From NCBI RefSeq assembly GCF_008123425.1, contig NZ_VSSS01000077.1, positions 1 through 53,901 on the forward strand: a stretch of DNA of 53,901 bases, written 5' to 3'. Under the pieces are notes generated by a model. It searched no databases and had not been told where the DNA came from. It was given only the letters and a program-made list of their open reading frames with translations. Within the stretch, counting starts at the first letter, position 1. Each line of letters starts with the position of its first letter. This DNA is from Bradyrhizobium rifense (lineage in GTDB: Bacteria > Pseudomonadota > Alphaproteobacteria > Rhizobiales > Xanthobacteraceae). Position numbers and translations under genes: made by a program. Shown in pieces: positions 42,060 through 50,401 of this stretch.

Positions 42060-42335
42060 CTACCGCTCCGCGCGCCCGATCACCGCCATCAACTCCGCGA
42101 TCTTCTCGCGCTGATCCGACTTGTCCCCGCTCGCAATGGCGTGCTCGACGCAATGGGCGACGTGGTCTTTCAAGACCTCCTCCTCGACCCGGCGCAGCGC
42201 GGCGCGCACCGCCGAGATCTGCGTGACGATGTCGATGCAGTAGCGGTCCTCCTCGACCATCTTCGAGAGGCCGCGAACCTGCCCCTCGATCCGGCCGAGG
42301 CGTTTTCCGACGGATGCCTTGATGTCCTTGCGCAT
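42060..42335 (-). CDS. csoR: CsoR-type copper-sensing repressor
   Basis: The protein has 91 residues, all helical. The CsoR/RcnR/FrmR family core is GKRLGRIEGQVRGLSKMVEE. Likely copper ligands are C33, H58 and C62, whose spacings (25 and 4) are those of the Cys-His-Cys set of Mycobacterium CsoR. It is divergent from the copper ATPase gene, with only 50 bases between them, and a palindrome overlaps that gap, so Cu(I) binding should release repression of both genes. Confidence 0.88.
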   Translation of the reverse strand: MRKDIKASVGKRLGRIEGQVRGLSKMVEEDRYCIDIVTQISAVRAALRRVEEEVLKDHVAHCVEHAIASGDKSDQREKIAELMAVIGRAER

Positions 42336-42342
42336 GCCGCCT

Positions 42343-42363
42343 ATATACCCCCATAGGGTATAT
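42343..42363. promoter_or_regulatory. Probable CsoR operator
   Basis: ATATACCC and GGGTATAT form a palindrome around CCATA, in the 50-base gap between csoR and the copper ATPase. The G/C-tract with AT-rich flanks matches CsoR-type operators. Confidence 0.8.
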
Positions 42364-42385
42364 GTTGCAAGGCCGGAGCATTAGA

Positions 42386-44836
42386 ATGAACGAGCCCGAA
42401 CACAGGCATCACCACCATTCGGACGCTGATTCCGGATGCGGTTGTTCCGCTCAGGCCACCCCGCCCGCTGCCAAACCTGCGGCGGCCTCATGCTGCGGCG
42501 GGCACGGCGATCATGCCAACCATCATCATGACCATGGCGCAGCCGCGACAAAGGTCCTTGATCCCGTCTGCGGCATGAGCGTCGACCCCGCGACCTCGAA
42601 GCATCGGTTTGAGCATCACGGCGAGACCTTCCATTTCTGCTCCGCCGGCTGCCGCACCAAATTCGCTGCCGATCCCGCAAAATATCTCGCGAAAGAAAAG
42701 GCGCCCGAGCCGGTGGTGCCGGCGGGCACGATCTACACCTGCCCGATGCATCCAGAGATCCGCCAGGTCGGACCCGGGAGCTGCCCGATCTGCGGCATGG
42801 CATTGGAACCCGAGGTCGCGAGCCTGGATAGCGGACCCAATCCGGAGCTCGCCGACATGACGCGGCGGTTCTGGATCGGCGGCGCGCTGGCGCTGCCGCC
42901 TGTGGTGCTGGAGATGGGTGGCCATCTCGCAGGTCCGCACAACTGGATCGACCCGACTTGGTCGAACTGGATCCAGCTCGTCTTTGCGACCCCTGTCGTG
43001 GTCTGGGCCGGCTGGCCGTTCTTCGTCCGCGGCTGGCAGTCGCTGGTGACGCGCAACCTCAACATGTTCACGCTGATCGCGATGGGCACCGGCGTCGCGT
43101 ATGTCTACAGCCTGATCGGCACCGTCGCGCCGCAGATTTTCCCCGCCACCTTCCGCGGCCATGAGGGCGCGGTCGCCGTCTATTTCGAAGCCGCCGCGGT
43201 CATCACCGTCCTGGTTTTGCTCGGCCAGGTTCTGGAGCTGCGCGCCCGCGACGCGACGTCGGGCGCGATCAAGGCGCTGTTGCAGCTCGCACCAAAAACT
43301 GCACGACGCGTCGATGCCGCGGGCGGCGAGCATGAGGTCGAAATCGAATCTCTGCACGCCGGCGATTCCTTGCGCGTGCGCCCCGGCGAAAAAGTGCCGG
43401 TCGATGGCGTCATTCTGGAGGGACGTTCCTCGCTCGATGAATCGCTCGTGACCGGCGAATCCATGCCGGTCACCAAGGAAGTCGGCGCAAAAGTCATCGC
43501 CGGCACGCTCAACCAGTCGGGCAGCTTCATCATGCGCGCCGACAAGGTTGGGCGCGAGACGCTGCTGTCTCAGATCGTGCAGATGGTCGCGGATGCACAA
43601 CGCTCGCGCGCGCCGATCCAGCGGCTGGCGGACCGGGTCGCCGGCTGGTTCGTGCCGACCGTCATCGCTGTTGCTGTCATCGCCTTCGCCGCCTGGGCCT
43701 GGTTCGGGCCGGAGCCGAGGCTCGCCTTCGGCCTCGTCGCCGCCGTCAGCGTGTTGATCATCGCCTGCCCCTGCGCGCTGGGCCTGGCGACCCCGATGTC
43801 GATCATGGTCGGCGTCGGCCGTGGTGCGCAGGCCGGCGTGCTGATCAAGAATGCCGAGGCGCTGGAGCGGATGGAGACAATCGACACGCTGGTAGTCGAC
43901 AAGACCGGCACGCTGACCGAAGGCAAGCCGAAAGTTGTCGCGATCGTTCCGGTTGCCGGCTTTGCGGAGGATGACATCCTCCGGCTTGCAGCCAGCGTCG
44001 AGCGCGCCAGCGAGCACCCGCTCGCCGACGCCATTCTTCGCGCGGCGAAAGAGAAGCAGCTCACGCTTGGCCAGGTCGAAGACTTCGATTCGCCGACGGG
44101 CAAGGGCGCGACCGGCAAGGTCGATGGCAAGACTGTGGTCCTCGGCAACGCCAAGTACCTGACATCGATCGGAACCGACACCACCGCGCTTGACGCTGAG
44201 GCTGAACGCCTGCGTGGCGACGGCGCCACCGTGATCAACATGGCGATCGACGGCAAGCTCGCCGGACTGTTCGCCATCGCCGATCCGGTCAAGGCTTCGA
44301 CGCCAGAGGCGCTAAAGGCGCTCGCCGCCGAAGGCATCAAGGTGATCATGCTGACCGGCGATAACCGCACCACCGCGGAAGCCGTGGCACGGCGGCTCGG
44401 CATCACCGATGTCGAGGCCGAGGTGCTGCCGGACCAGAAGAGCGCTGTGGTGACAAAGCTGCAAAAAGCCGGCCGCAGCGTCGCGATGGCCGGCGACGGT
44501 GTCAACGACGCACCGGCGCTGGCGGCGGCCGAGGTCGGCATCGCCATGGGCACCGGCACGGATGTTGCGATGGAAAGCGCGGGCATCACCCTGCTGAAAG
44601 GCGACCTCACCGGCATCGTGCGTGCGCGAAAACTGTCGCAGGCGACGATGAGCAACATCCGGCAAAACCTGTTCTTCGCCTTCATCTACAATGCCGCCGG
44701 CATTCCGATTGCCGCCGGCATCCTCTATCCCGCCTTCGGCGTGCTGATGTCGCCGATCATCGCAGCGGCTGCGATGGCGCTATCCTCGGTGAGCGTGGTC
44801 GGCAATGCGCTGCGGCTGCGCGCGACGCGGCTGTGA
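42386..44836 (+). CDS. copA: YHS-type Cu(+)-translocating P1B ATPase
   Basis: The protein has 816 residues from ATG 42386 behind GGAG. It lacks the usual N-terminal HMA domains. Instead residues 1-52 are His/Cys-rich (HRHHHHS, SCCGGHGDHANHHHDH), 58-102 are a YHS domain (DPVCGM..FCSAGC), and 117-142 are a heavy-metal-binding domain (YTCPMHPEIRQVGPGSCPICGM). The pump core has CPC at 461-463, TGES in the actuator, D505 in DKTGTLT and GDGVNDAP. CPC indicates Cu(I) export from the cytoplasm. Its control by csoR supports this. Confidence 0.93.
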   Translation: MNEPEHRHHHHSDADSGCGCSAQATPPAAKPAAASCCGGHGDHANHHHDHGAAATKVLDPVCGMSVDPATSKHRFEHHGETFHFCSAGCRTKFAADPAKYLAKEKAPEPVVPAGTIYTCPMHPEIRQVGPGSCPICGMALEPEVASLDSGPNPELADMTRRFWIGGALALPPVVLEMGGHLAGPHNWIDPTWSNWIQLVFATPVVVWAGWPFFVRGWQSLVTRNLNMFTLIAMGTGVAYVYSLIGTVAPQIFPATFRGHEGAVAVYFEAAAVITVLVLLGQVLELRARDATSGAIKALLQLAPKTARRVDAAGGEHEVEIESLHAGDSLRVRPGEKVPVDGVILEGRSSLDESLVTGESMPVTKEVGAKVIAGTLNQSGSFIMRADKVGRETLLSQIVQMVADAQRSRAPIQRLADRVAGWFVPTVIAVAVIAFAAWAWFGPEPRLAFGLVAAVSVLIIACPCALGLATPMSIMVGVGRGAQAGVLIKNAEALERMETIDTLVVDKTGTLTEGKPKVVAIVPVAGFAEDDILRLAASVERASEHPLADAILRAAKEKQLTLGQVEDFDSPTGKGATGKVDGKTVVLGNAKYLTSIGTDTTALDAEAERLRGDGATVINMAIDGKLAGLFAIADPVKASTPEALKALAAEGIKVIMLTGDNRTTAEAVARRLGITDVEAEVLPDQKSAVVTKLQKAGRSVAMAGDGVNDAPALAAAEVGIAMGTGTDVAMESAGITLLKGDLTGIVRARKLSQATMSNIRQNLFFAFIYNAAGIPIAAGILYPAFGVLMSPIIAAAAMALSSVSVVGNALRLRATRL

Positions 44837-44893
44837 GGGACGCAAAATCCGTGTAGAACAGGTCCATTCGGCGGCACCCGCGGAGAGGACCTG

Positions 44894-45346
44894 ATGCAGC
44901 GGATTACGATCACGATCGAGGATGATCTCCTGGCGGAGATCGATGCCGCAGCCGAGGCGCGCGGCTACCAGAACCGCAGCGAGATGATCCGCGATCTCGC
45001 CCGCGCCGGGCTGCAGCAATCGAGCGAGGACACCGCGCAGAGCGGCCCCTGCGTCGCCGGCCTCGTCTATGTCTACGACCACGCCGCGCGCGATCTCTCA
45101 AAGCGGCTGGTGCAGGAATTCCACGGTCATCACGACCTCGCGCTGGCGACCCTGCACGTCCATCTCGACGACAACAATTGCATGGAGATGACGGCGCTGA
45201 AGGGCGATGCTGCCGAGGTCAAGCAGTTTGCTGACCATATCATCGCGGAACGCGGCGTGCGTTATGGGCGTGTGGTGATGATCCCGACGGGAGAAGGCAA
45301 GCCTGCCAAGGCGCGGAAGCACGGGCACGGCCATCGGCATAAGTAA
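44894..45346 (+). CDS. nikR: Nickel-responsive regulator NikR
   Basis: The protein has 150 residues. It is a ribbon-helix-helix protein (RITITIEDDLLAEIDAAAE; YQNRSEMIRDLARAGL) with a C-terminal ACT-like metal domain. H77, H88, H90 and C96 have the spacing (11, 2, 6) of the E. coli NikR nickel site. It ends in a His-rich tail (KHGHGHRHK) that the E. coli protein lacks. No nickel transporter is in the window, so its targets are elsewhere; it may be cotranscribed with the copper ATPase 57 bases upstream. Confidence 0.93.
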   Translation: MQRITITIEDDLLAEIDAAAEARGYQNRSEMIRDLARAGLQQSSEDTAQSGPCVAGLVYVYDHAARDLSKRLVQEFHGHHDLALATLHVHLDDNNCMEMTALKGDAAEVKQFADHIIAERGVRYGRVVMIPTGEGKPAKARKHGHGHRHK

Positions 45347-45353
45347 TTCTTCT

Positions 45354-45380
45354 CCCTCTCCTCGCCTGCGGGGAGAGGCG
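45354..45380. repeat. Dispersed palindrome family B, short copy
   Basis: CCTCTCCTCGCCTGCGGGGAG and GAGG form a short hairpin of family B between the converging nikR and HMG-CoA-lyase-like genes. Confidence 0.6.
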
Positions 45381-45388
45381 AAAGCGCC

Positions 45389-46336
45389 TCACGCCGCCTT
45401 CGCTGCACTCCCACCGGGCAGACCTGCCCGCGCCACTCCGCCGTAGAGCTGCTCGTTCGGCATTTCCTCCCGCAGGATCCTGCGCACCGCGATCAACCTG
45501 TCGAGATCGATGCCCGTCGTAAAGCCCTTGCTCTCGCACAGGAACACGAGGTCCTCGAACACGACGTTGCCGGTCGCGCCGGGCGCGAACGGGCAACCGC
45601 CGAGGCCGCCGAGCGAGCCGTCGAGGATGCGGACGCCTTCGTCGAGCGCCGCGGCGGCGTTGGCGATGCCCATGCCGCGGGTGTCGTGGAGATGGATGCA
45701 GATCGGCTTTGCTCCGGCGAGCTTGACCGCGGCGCGCGACAACTCGCCCACCGGCTTCGGCCCGGCATAGCCGACGGTGTCGGCGATCGCGACAAAATCG
45801 ACGCCGGCCTCGAGGCACTTGTCGACCAGCCGCAGCACCTCCTTGGGATCGACCGCACCGGTGATCGAGCAGCCGAGTGCCATCGAGATCGCGGCGTTGA
45901 CGAGCGGCTTGTGGGAACTGGCGTCGCGCATCTCGCAGAGGCGCTTCACATTGGCGATTGCGGACTCGCGCGAACGATGCGCGTTGGCCTGGCTGTGCTC
46001 TTCGGTGGCCGAGACCACCGAGGCGATCTCGCCGACGCCGGATTCGAGCGCCTCGTTCACCCCACGCTCATTGAGCGCAAGCGCGATGCCGTGGGCACCG
46101 GGCAGGCTGGCCACCGTCGCGATGACATCGCGAACATCGACGAATTGCGGAAAGGTCTTTGCCGGCAGGAATGAGCCGACCTCGAAATGCCGGACGCCAG
46201 CGGCGTATTCCTCGCGCACCCAGCGTTGCTTGGCCTCGGTTGATGGAATCTTCTTCACGAGCTGGAGCCCGTCGCGCAGGCCGACCTCGCGCAGGCTGAC
46301 GCGGTCAGCGGGGTAGATGGTCTCGATCCGGCTCAT
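45389..46336 (-). CDS. Hydroxymethylglutaryl-CoA lyase-like enzyme
   Basis: The protein has 315 residues from ATG 46336, which overlaps the CoA-transferase stop as ATGA. It is a TIM-barrel lyase of the DRE family: VGLRDGLQLVKK has the catalytic Arg-Asp, HLHDTRGMGIANA the metal histidines, and GGLGGCPFAPGATGNVVFED the active-site Cys loop of HMG-CoA lyase. HMG-CoA lyase splits 3-hydroxy-3-methylglutaryl-CoA to acetyl-CoA and acetoacetate. It would act on the CoA ester made by the transferase; a related acyl-CoA such as citramalyl-CoA is possible. Confidence 0.9.
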   Translation of the reverse strand: MSRIETIYPADRVSLREVGLRDGLQLVKKIPSTEAKQRWVREEYAAGVRHFEVGSFLPAKTFPQFVDVRDVIATVASLPGAHGIALALNERGVNEALESGVGEIASVVSATEEHSQANAHRSRESAIANVKRLCEMRDASSHKPLVNAAISMALGCSITGAVDPKEVLRLVDKCLEAGVDFVAIADTVGYAGPKPVGELSRAAVKLAGAKPICIHLHDTRGMGIANAAAALDEGVRILDGSLGGLGGCPFAPGATGNVVFEDLVFLCESKGFTTGIDLDRLIAVRRILREEMPNEQLYGGVARAGLPGGSAAKAA

Positions 46337-47508
46337 GCGCGCCTCCCAGCGGCTTTTGACGTGACGTCGTTGTTGTCGATCTCGGCGCGGACCGCCGACG
46401 TGTCTGCGCCGAGCGGCGCGACTTTCAGGCCTTCGCCAAAATGACTGCCGTTCCATTCGAGCGGCAGCGTCGGCACGTGGAACGGCTTGCCGTCGGCGGT
46501 GAGGTTGGTGACGAGGCCACCCGGCCGCAGCACATGCGGGTCGGTGAGGAGATCTTCCGGCCGGTTGATCGGCGAGAAGCAGATGTTAAGCGCATCGAGC
46601 CGTTGCGAGAGCTCCGCCACGTCCCGCTGGCGGATGATCTCGGCGACGCGTGGAAGGATCCGCGGCCGCGCCAGGATGCGATCGGTGGTGGTGCGCAAAC
46701 TGGGATCATCGAGGAACTCGGTCAGGCCGAACTCGCGGCAGAACGCCTGCCAGTGGCCCTCGGTGACGACCCCGATGAAAATGCGGCCGTCGCCGGCGGC
46801 ATCGAAAATGTCGTAGATCGGCCAGGCGTGCTCGCGCTCGGGCATCGAGCGCGGCTTGTTGCCGGTCATCTCGTATTCGACCATGTGCTGGGCGACCAGG
46901 AACAGGCAGTTCTCGAACAGGCCGATGCGGATATCGGCACCGTCGCGCTTGCCGCCGCGCTTCTGATAGAGCGCCGCCAGGATCGCGATCACGCCAAACA
47001 TGCCGCCCATGATGTCGTTGGCGGAGGAGCCGACGCGCTGCGGCTTCTCCTTGGTGCCGGTCATGGCAGCGAGCCCCGACATCATCTGCACGACCTCGTC
47101 GAGCGCGGGACGATGCTCATAGGGGCCGGACAGAAAGCCCTTATGGCTGGCGATGATCAGATGCGGATGAAGGCGGCGCAGTTCCTCGGCACCTAACCCC
47201 TGCTTTTCGAGCAGGCCGTCGCGAAAATTCTCCAGGAACACGTCGGCAGTTTCCAGCAGCCGGTGCATGGTGTCGCGATCCTCAGGCTTCTCGAAGTCCA
47301 GCACGACGCTGCGCTTGCCGCGGTTGAACAGCGGGAAGAACGCGGTGCCCATGCCGCCGAGCGAGCGGGTCTTGTCGCCGGCGGGCGGCTCGACCTTGAT
47401 CACCTCGGCGCCGAGTTGCGCGAGGATCATGCCGCAGGTCGGACCCATCACCATGTGAGTCATCTCGACGACCCGCACGCCTTCGAGCGGCAATCCGGTC
47501 TCAGCCAT
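46333..47508 (-). CDS. CaiB/BaiF family CoA transferase
   Basis: The protein has 391 residues and an ATG start behind GGGAG. It is a class III CoA transferase: LPLEGVRVVEMTHMVMGPTCG at the N-terminus, KVEPPAGDKTR, LDFEKPEDR, and the catalytic Asp probably in SSANDIMGGMFG. It moves CoA from a donor such as succinyl-CoA to a carboxylic acid without an acyl-AMP. Translational coupling to the HMG-CoA-lyase-like gene suggests that the two act in sequence, as do mammalian SUGCT and HMGCL on 3-hydroxy-3-methylglutarate. Confidence 0.92.
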   Translation of the reverse strand: MAETGLPLEGVRVVEMTHMVMGPTCGMILAQLGAEVIKVEPPAGDKTRSLGGMGTAFFPLFNRGKRSVVLDFEKPEDRDTMHRLLETADVFLENFRDGLLEKQGLGAEELRRLHPHLIIASHKGFLSGPYEHRPALDEVVQMMSGLAAMTGTKEKPQRVGSSANDIMGGMFGVIAILAALYQKRGGKRDGADIRIGLFENCLFLVAQHMVEYEMTGNKPRSMPEREHAWPIYDIFDAAGDGRIFIGVVTEGHWQAFCREFGLTEFLDDPSLRTTTDRILARPRILPRVAEIIRQRDVAELSQRLDALNICFSPINRPEDLLTDPHVLRPGGLVTNLTADGKPFHVPTLPLEWNGSHFGEGLKVAPLGADTSAVRAEIDNNDVTSKAAGRRA

Positions 47509-47613
47509 ACGTCACTCCCTGTCGGTTCGGCTTGAAGACTAGGCCTTCACAAGCCTTCTTAAAAATATAATCTGTCGAATGGTGTCTTCGCAGTTATAGA
47601 ACGCTTCACCGAC

Positions 47614-48546
47614 ATGGATTCGCGCCAGCTCCGCTATTTCATCGCCGTCTATGAGCAGCGGAACCTGTCGCGCGCGGCCGACCAGGTGAATGTCGCCCAA
47701 TCCGCGCTCAGCCATCATATCTCGAATCTGGAAGCCGAGTTCGCAACGCCGCTGTTCGAGCGCAAGTCGCGCGGCATGGACCCGACGGCGGCCGGCGAGC
47801 GGCTCTACGAGCACGCCCGCATCATCCTGCGCGCGATGGCAGAGGCCGAGACCGAGGTGCGCGAGGGCGCCCGCGTCATCGCCGGCGAGATCTCGATCGG
47901 CATGGCCAATTCCGGCGTCAAGGCGATCGGCGTCGAGCTGATGCGCACGGTGCTGGCCAAATATCCCAAGCTCAAGCTGTCGCTGACCGAGAGCCTGTCG
48001 GGCGCGACGCTGATGCATCTGATGATCTCCAATGTCGATCTGGCGCTGGTCTACAACCCGCCGTCGGAGAAGGAGCTGATCACGGAGGCCGTGCTCGAAG
48101 AGGAGATGTTCCTGGTCGGCATTCCAAAACTGGTCGGCAAGAGCAAAACCCCGATCCGCTTCGAGGAGCTGAGCCGGCTGCCGCTGATCCTGCTGCGTTA
48201 CGGCCTTGGCCTGTCCTCGCGCGCACTGCTCGACGATCCCGTCCTGCTCAAGCGGCTGGAAGGCAGCGCGATCCTGCACGCCAACTCGATCACGGGCATG
48301 ACCGGCGCGCTCGTGGAGGGGCTCGGCTGCACCATCGCGACAAAGCTGTTCGCACGCGAGGAACTCGCCGCCGGCCGCCTGGTCGCGCGCGAAGTGATCG
48401 CCCCGAAGCTTACCCGCACGCTCTATCTCTGCCGCCTGCGCAATCGCCCGATGACTTACGCGATGGAAGAGATGCGGCGGTTGATGCTGTCGCTGATCGC
48501 CGAGCAGGTGCGCGCGGGGGCATGGCAGGCGGAGCTGGTGAAGTAG
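47614..48546 (+). CDS. LysR-family transcriptional regulator
   Basis: The protein has 310 residues. The winged helix-turn-helix is LRYFIAVYEQRNLSRAADQVNVAQSALSHHISNLE, with LFERKSRGM ending the DNA-binding part. The effector domain follows. It is divergent from the CoA-transferase / lyase operon with a 105-base AT-richer gap (AAAAATATAATCTG), so it most likely activates that operon in response to the substrate acid. The MFS gene at 48872 may be a further target. Confidence 0.92.
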   Translation: MDSRQLRYFIAVYEQRNLSRAADQVNVAQSALSHHISNLEAEFATPLFERKSRGMDPTAAGERLYEHARIILRAMAEAETEVREGARVIAGEISIGMANSGVKAIGVELMRTVLAKYPKLKLSLTESLSGATLMHLMISNVDLALVYNPPSEKELITEAVLEEEMFLVGIPKLVGKSKTPIRFEELSRLPLILLRYGLGLSSRALLDDPVLLKRLEGSAILHANSITGMTGALVEGLGCTIATKLFAREELAAGRLVAREVIAPKLTRTLYLCRLRNRPMTYAMEEMRRLMLSLIAEQVRAGAWQAELVK

Positions 48547-48567
48547 CTGCCTCTCCAACGACGGTGC

Positions 48568-48710
48568 GCTCCCTCGCCCCGTTCTTACGGAGAGAGGGTT
48601 GGGGTGAGGGGCCTCTCTCAACACGTGAGATCGTCGAGGGACCTGTACCCCCTCACCCGGAATTTGCTGACGCAAATTCCGACCTCTCCCCGCAAGCGGG
48701 GCGAGGTCAG
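48568..48710. repeat. Dispersed palindrome family B
   Basis: GCTCCCTCGCCCCG and GAGAGAGGGTTGGGGTGAGG at the left pair with CCCCCTCACCC and CCTCTCCCCGCAAGCGGGG to the right. It occupies most of the 325-base gap between the LysR and MFS genes. No gene is seen in that gap. Confidence 0.8.
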
Positions 48711-48871
48711 AAAACCCCGAGTTCGAAAATCTCGAACGCTCCCATCGATATGTTCTTCTGGATTTCCGTCTTCACCCCGCCAACATGGCGCGGTCCGGCA
48801 GAGCTTGCGAAAAACCACAGAGCTGAGCCGCCGGGAAACGCGCGCGATCCGCGCGCCACGGGGAGGACATC

Positions 48872-50287
48872 ATGAGCGTTGTCGGCATCGACACAGGCTT
48901 TGAGCTCGGCGCTGCACCATCCGGACCGGACGAGATCTCGCGACGGCTCGAGGCGATGCCGGCCACGGGCTATGTCTGGCGGCTCGTCATCCTGCTCTCG
49001 CTCGGCGGCTGTTTCGAGATCTACGATCTGTTCCTGACCGGCTACATCGCGCCGGGGCTGAGCCGCAGCGGATTGCTCTCCACGACGACAACGGCCTTCT
49101 TCGGCTTCTCCGGCATCGGCGCCTTCGTCGCCGCGACCTTTGCCGGCCTGTTCGTCGGCACTTTCTTCCTCGGCTTCCTCGCCGACCGTTTTGGCCGCCG
49201 CGCGATCTTCACATATGCGCTGCTCGGCTACACCGCGGCATCGGTGATCATGGCTTGCCAGACCTCCTCGGAAGGCCTGCTGCTCTGGCGCTTCCTCGCC
49301 GGCATCGGCATTGGCGTCGAGGTCATCACCATCGATGCCTACATCACCGAGCTCGTGTCGAGCCGGATGCGTGGACGCGCGTTTGCGGTGAACCAGTCGA
49401 TCATGTTCGTCGCCGTGCCAATCGTCGCCTTCCTCGCCTGGTGGCTGGTGCCGCTCGCGCCTTATGGCATCGAGGGCTGGCGCTGGGTGGTGCTGATCGG
49501 CGCCGCCGCCAGCATGATCATCTGGGTGCTCAGGCTGTTCCTGCCCGAGAGCCCGCTCTGGCTGGCGCGTCATGGTCGCACCGAGGAGGCGTTCCGGATT
49601 CTTGCAGCGCTGGAAGCCAGAGGCGGAGGTGCGACGCCGAGCCCTTCATCTTCGCTCGCGCGGCCAACAGCGCAAACAGCAGCGCGCATCAACTTCACCG
49701 ATCTGTTCCGGCCGCCTTATCTGTCGCTCGTCGTCCTGTTCATGGTGTTCAACCTCTGTCAGGCCTTCGGCTTCTACGGCTTTGCCAATTGGGTGCCGAC
49801 GCTGCTGGTGGAGAAGGGCATCACCGTCACCAAGAGCCTGCAATATTCCTTCATCGTCGCCTTCGCCTATCCGATCGCGCCGTTGCTGGCCGCAAGCTTC
49901 GCCGACAAATTCGAGCGCCGCTGGATCATCGCCGGCGCCTGCATCGCCATCATCGCCTTCGGCATGGCGTTCGCGCAATTGACCGAGCCCGGACTGCTGA
50001 TCGTCTGCGGCGTGCTGCTGACGGCCTGCAACACGACGATGTCGTACGCCTATCACGCCTACCAGACCGAGGTGTTTCCGACCCAGATCCGTGCGCAGGC
50101 GTCCGGCCTCGTCTATTCCATGAGCCGGCTGAGCGCGACGTTCTCCGGCTTCATCGTCGCCTACATGCTGAAGGAGGCCGGCGTCACCGGCGTGTTCGGC
50201 CTGATCACCGTGGCCATGCTGATCGTGGTGATCGCGATGGCACTGTTCGGCCCCAACGTGCGCGGCAAGGCGCTGGATACGATGTAG
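48872..50287 (+). CDS. MFS transporter, possible carboxylate carrier
   Basis: The protein has 471 residues and an ATG start behind GGGGAGGAC. There are 12 transmembrane segments; the MFS motif between helices 2 and 3 is GFLADRFGRRAIF, and RWVVLIGAAAS and RHGRTEEAFRIL mark the central loop of the sugar-porter or aromatic-acid/carboxylate-symporter-like groups. An Asp-containing first helix (GGCFEIYDLFLTG) is typical of acid symporters. Its neighbours suggest import of the acid degraded by the CoA-transferase and lyase, but its own promoter and a repeat separate it from them. Confidence 0.88.
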   Translation: MSVVGIDTGFELGAAPSGPDEISRRLEAMPATGYVWRLVILLSLGGCFEIYDLFLTGYIAPGLSRSGLLSTTTTAFFGFSGIGAFVAATFAGLFVGTFFLGFLADRFGRRAIFTYALLGYTAASVIMACQTSSEGLLLWRFLAGIGIGVEVITIDAYITELVSSRMRGRAFAVNQSIMFVAVPIVAFLAWWLVPLAPYGIEGWRWVVLIGAAASMIIWVLRLFLPESPLWLARHGRTEEAFRILAALEARGGGATPSPSSSLARPTAQTAARINFTDLFRPPYLSLVVLFMVFNLCQAFGFYGFANWVPTLLVEKGITVTKSLQYSFIVAFAYPIAPLLAASFADKFERRWIIAGACIAIIAFGMAFAQLTEPGLLIVCGVLLTACNTTMSYAYHAYQTEVFPTQIRAQASGLVYSMSRLSATFSGFIVAYMLKEAGVTGVFGLITVAMLIVVIAMALFGPNVRGKALDTM

Positions 50288-50293
50288 CTCGGT

Positions 50294-50381
50294 CGTCATT
50301 GCGAGCGTAGCGAAGCAATCCAGTCTGCCTCCGCGGAGAGACTCTGGATTGCTTCGTCGCAAGGGCTCCTCGCAATGACGG
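50294..50381. repeat. Dispersed palindrome family A, full copy
   Basis: CGTCATTGCGAGCGTAGCG and CTCGCAATGACG arms enclose AATCCAGTCTGCC and ACTCTGGATTGCTTCG. It lies between the converging MFS and S53 peptidase genes, six bases past the MFS stop. Confidence 0.88.
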
Positions 50382-50401
50382 AGGAGAGAGCGTCTACAAA
50401 C

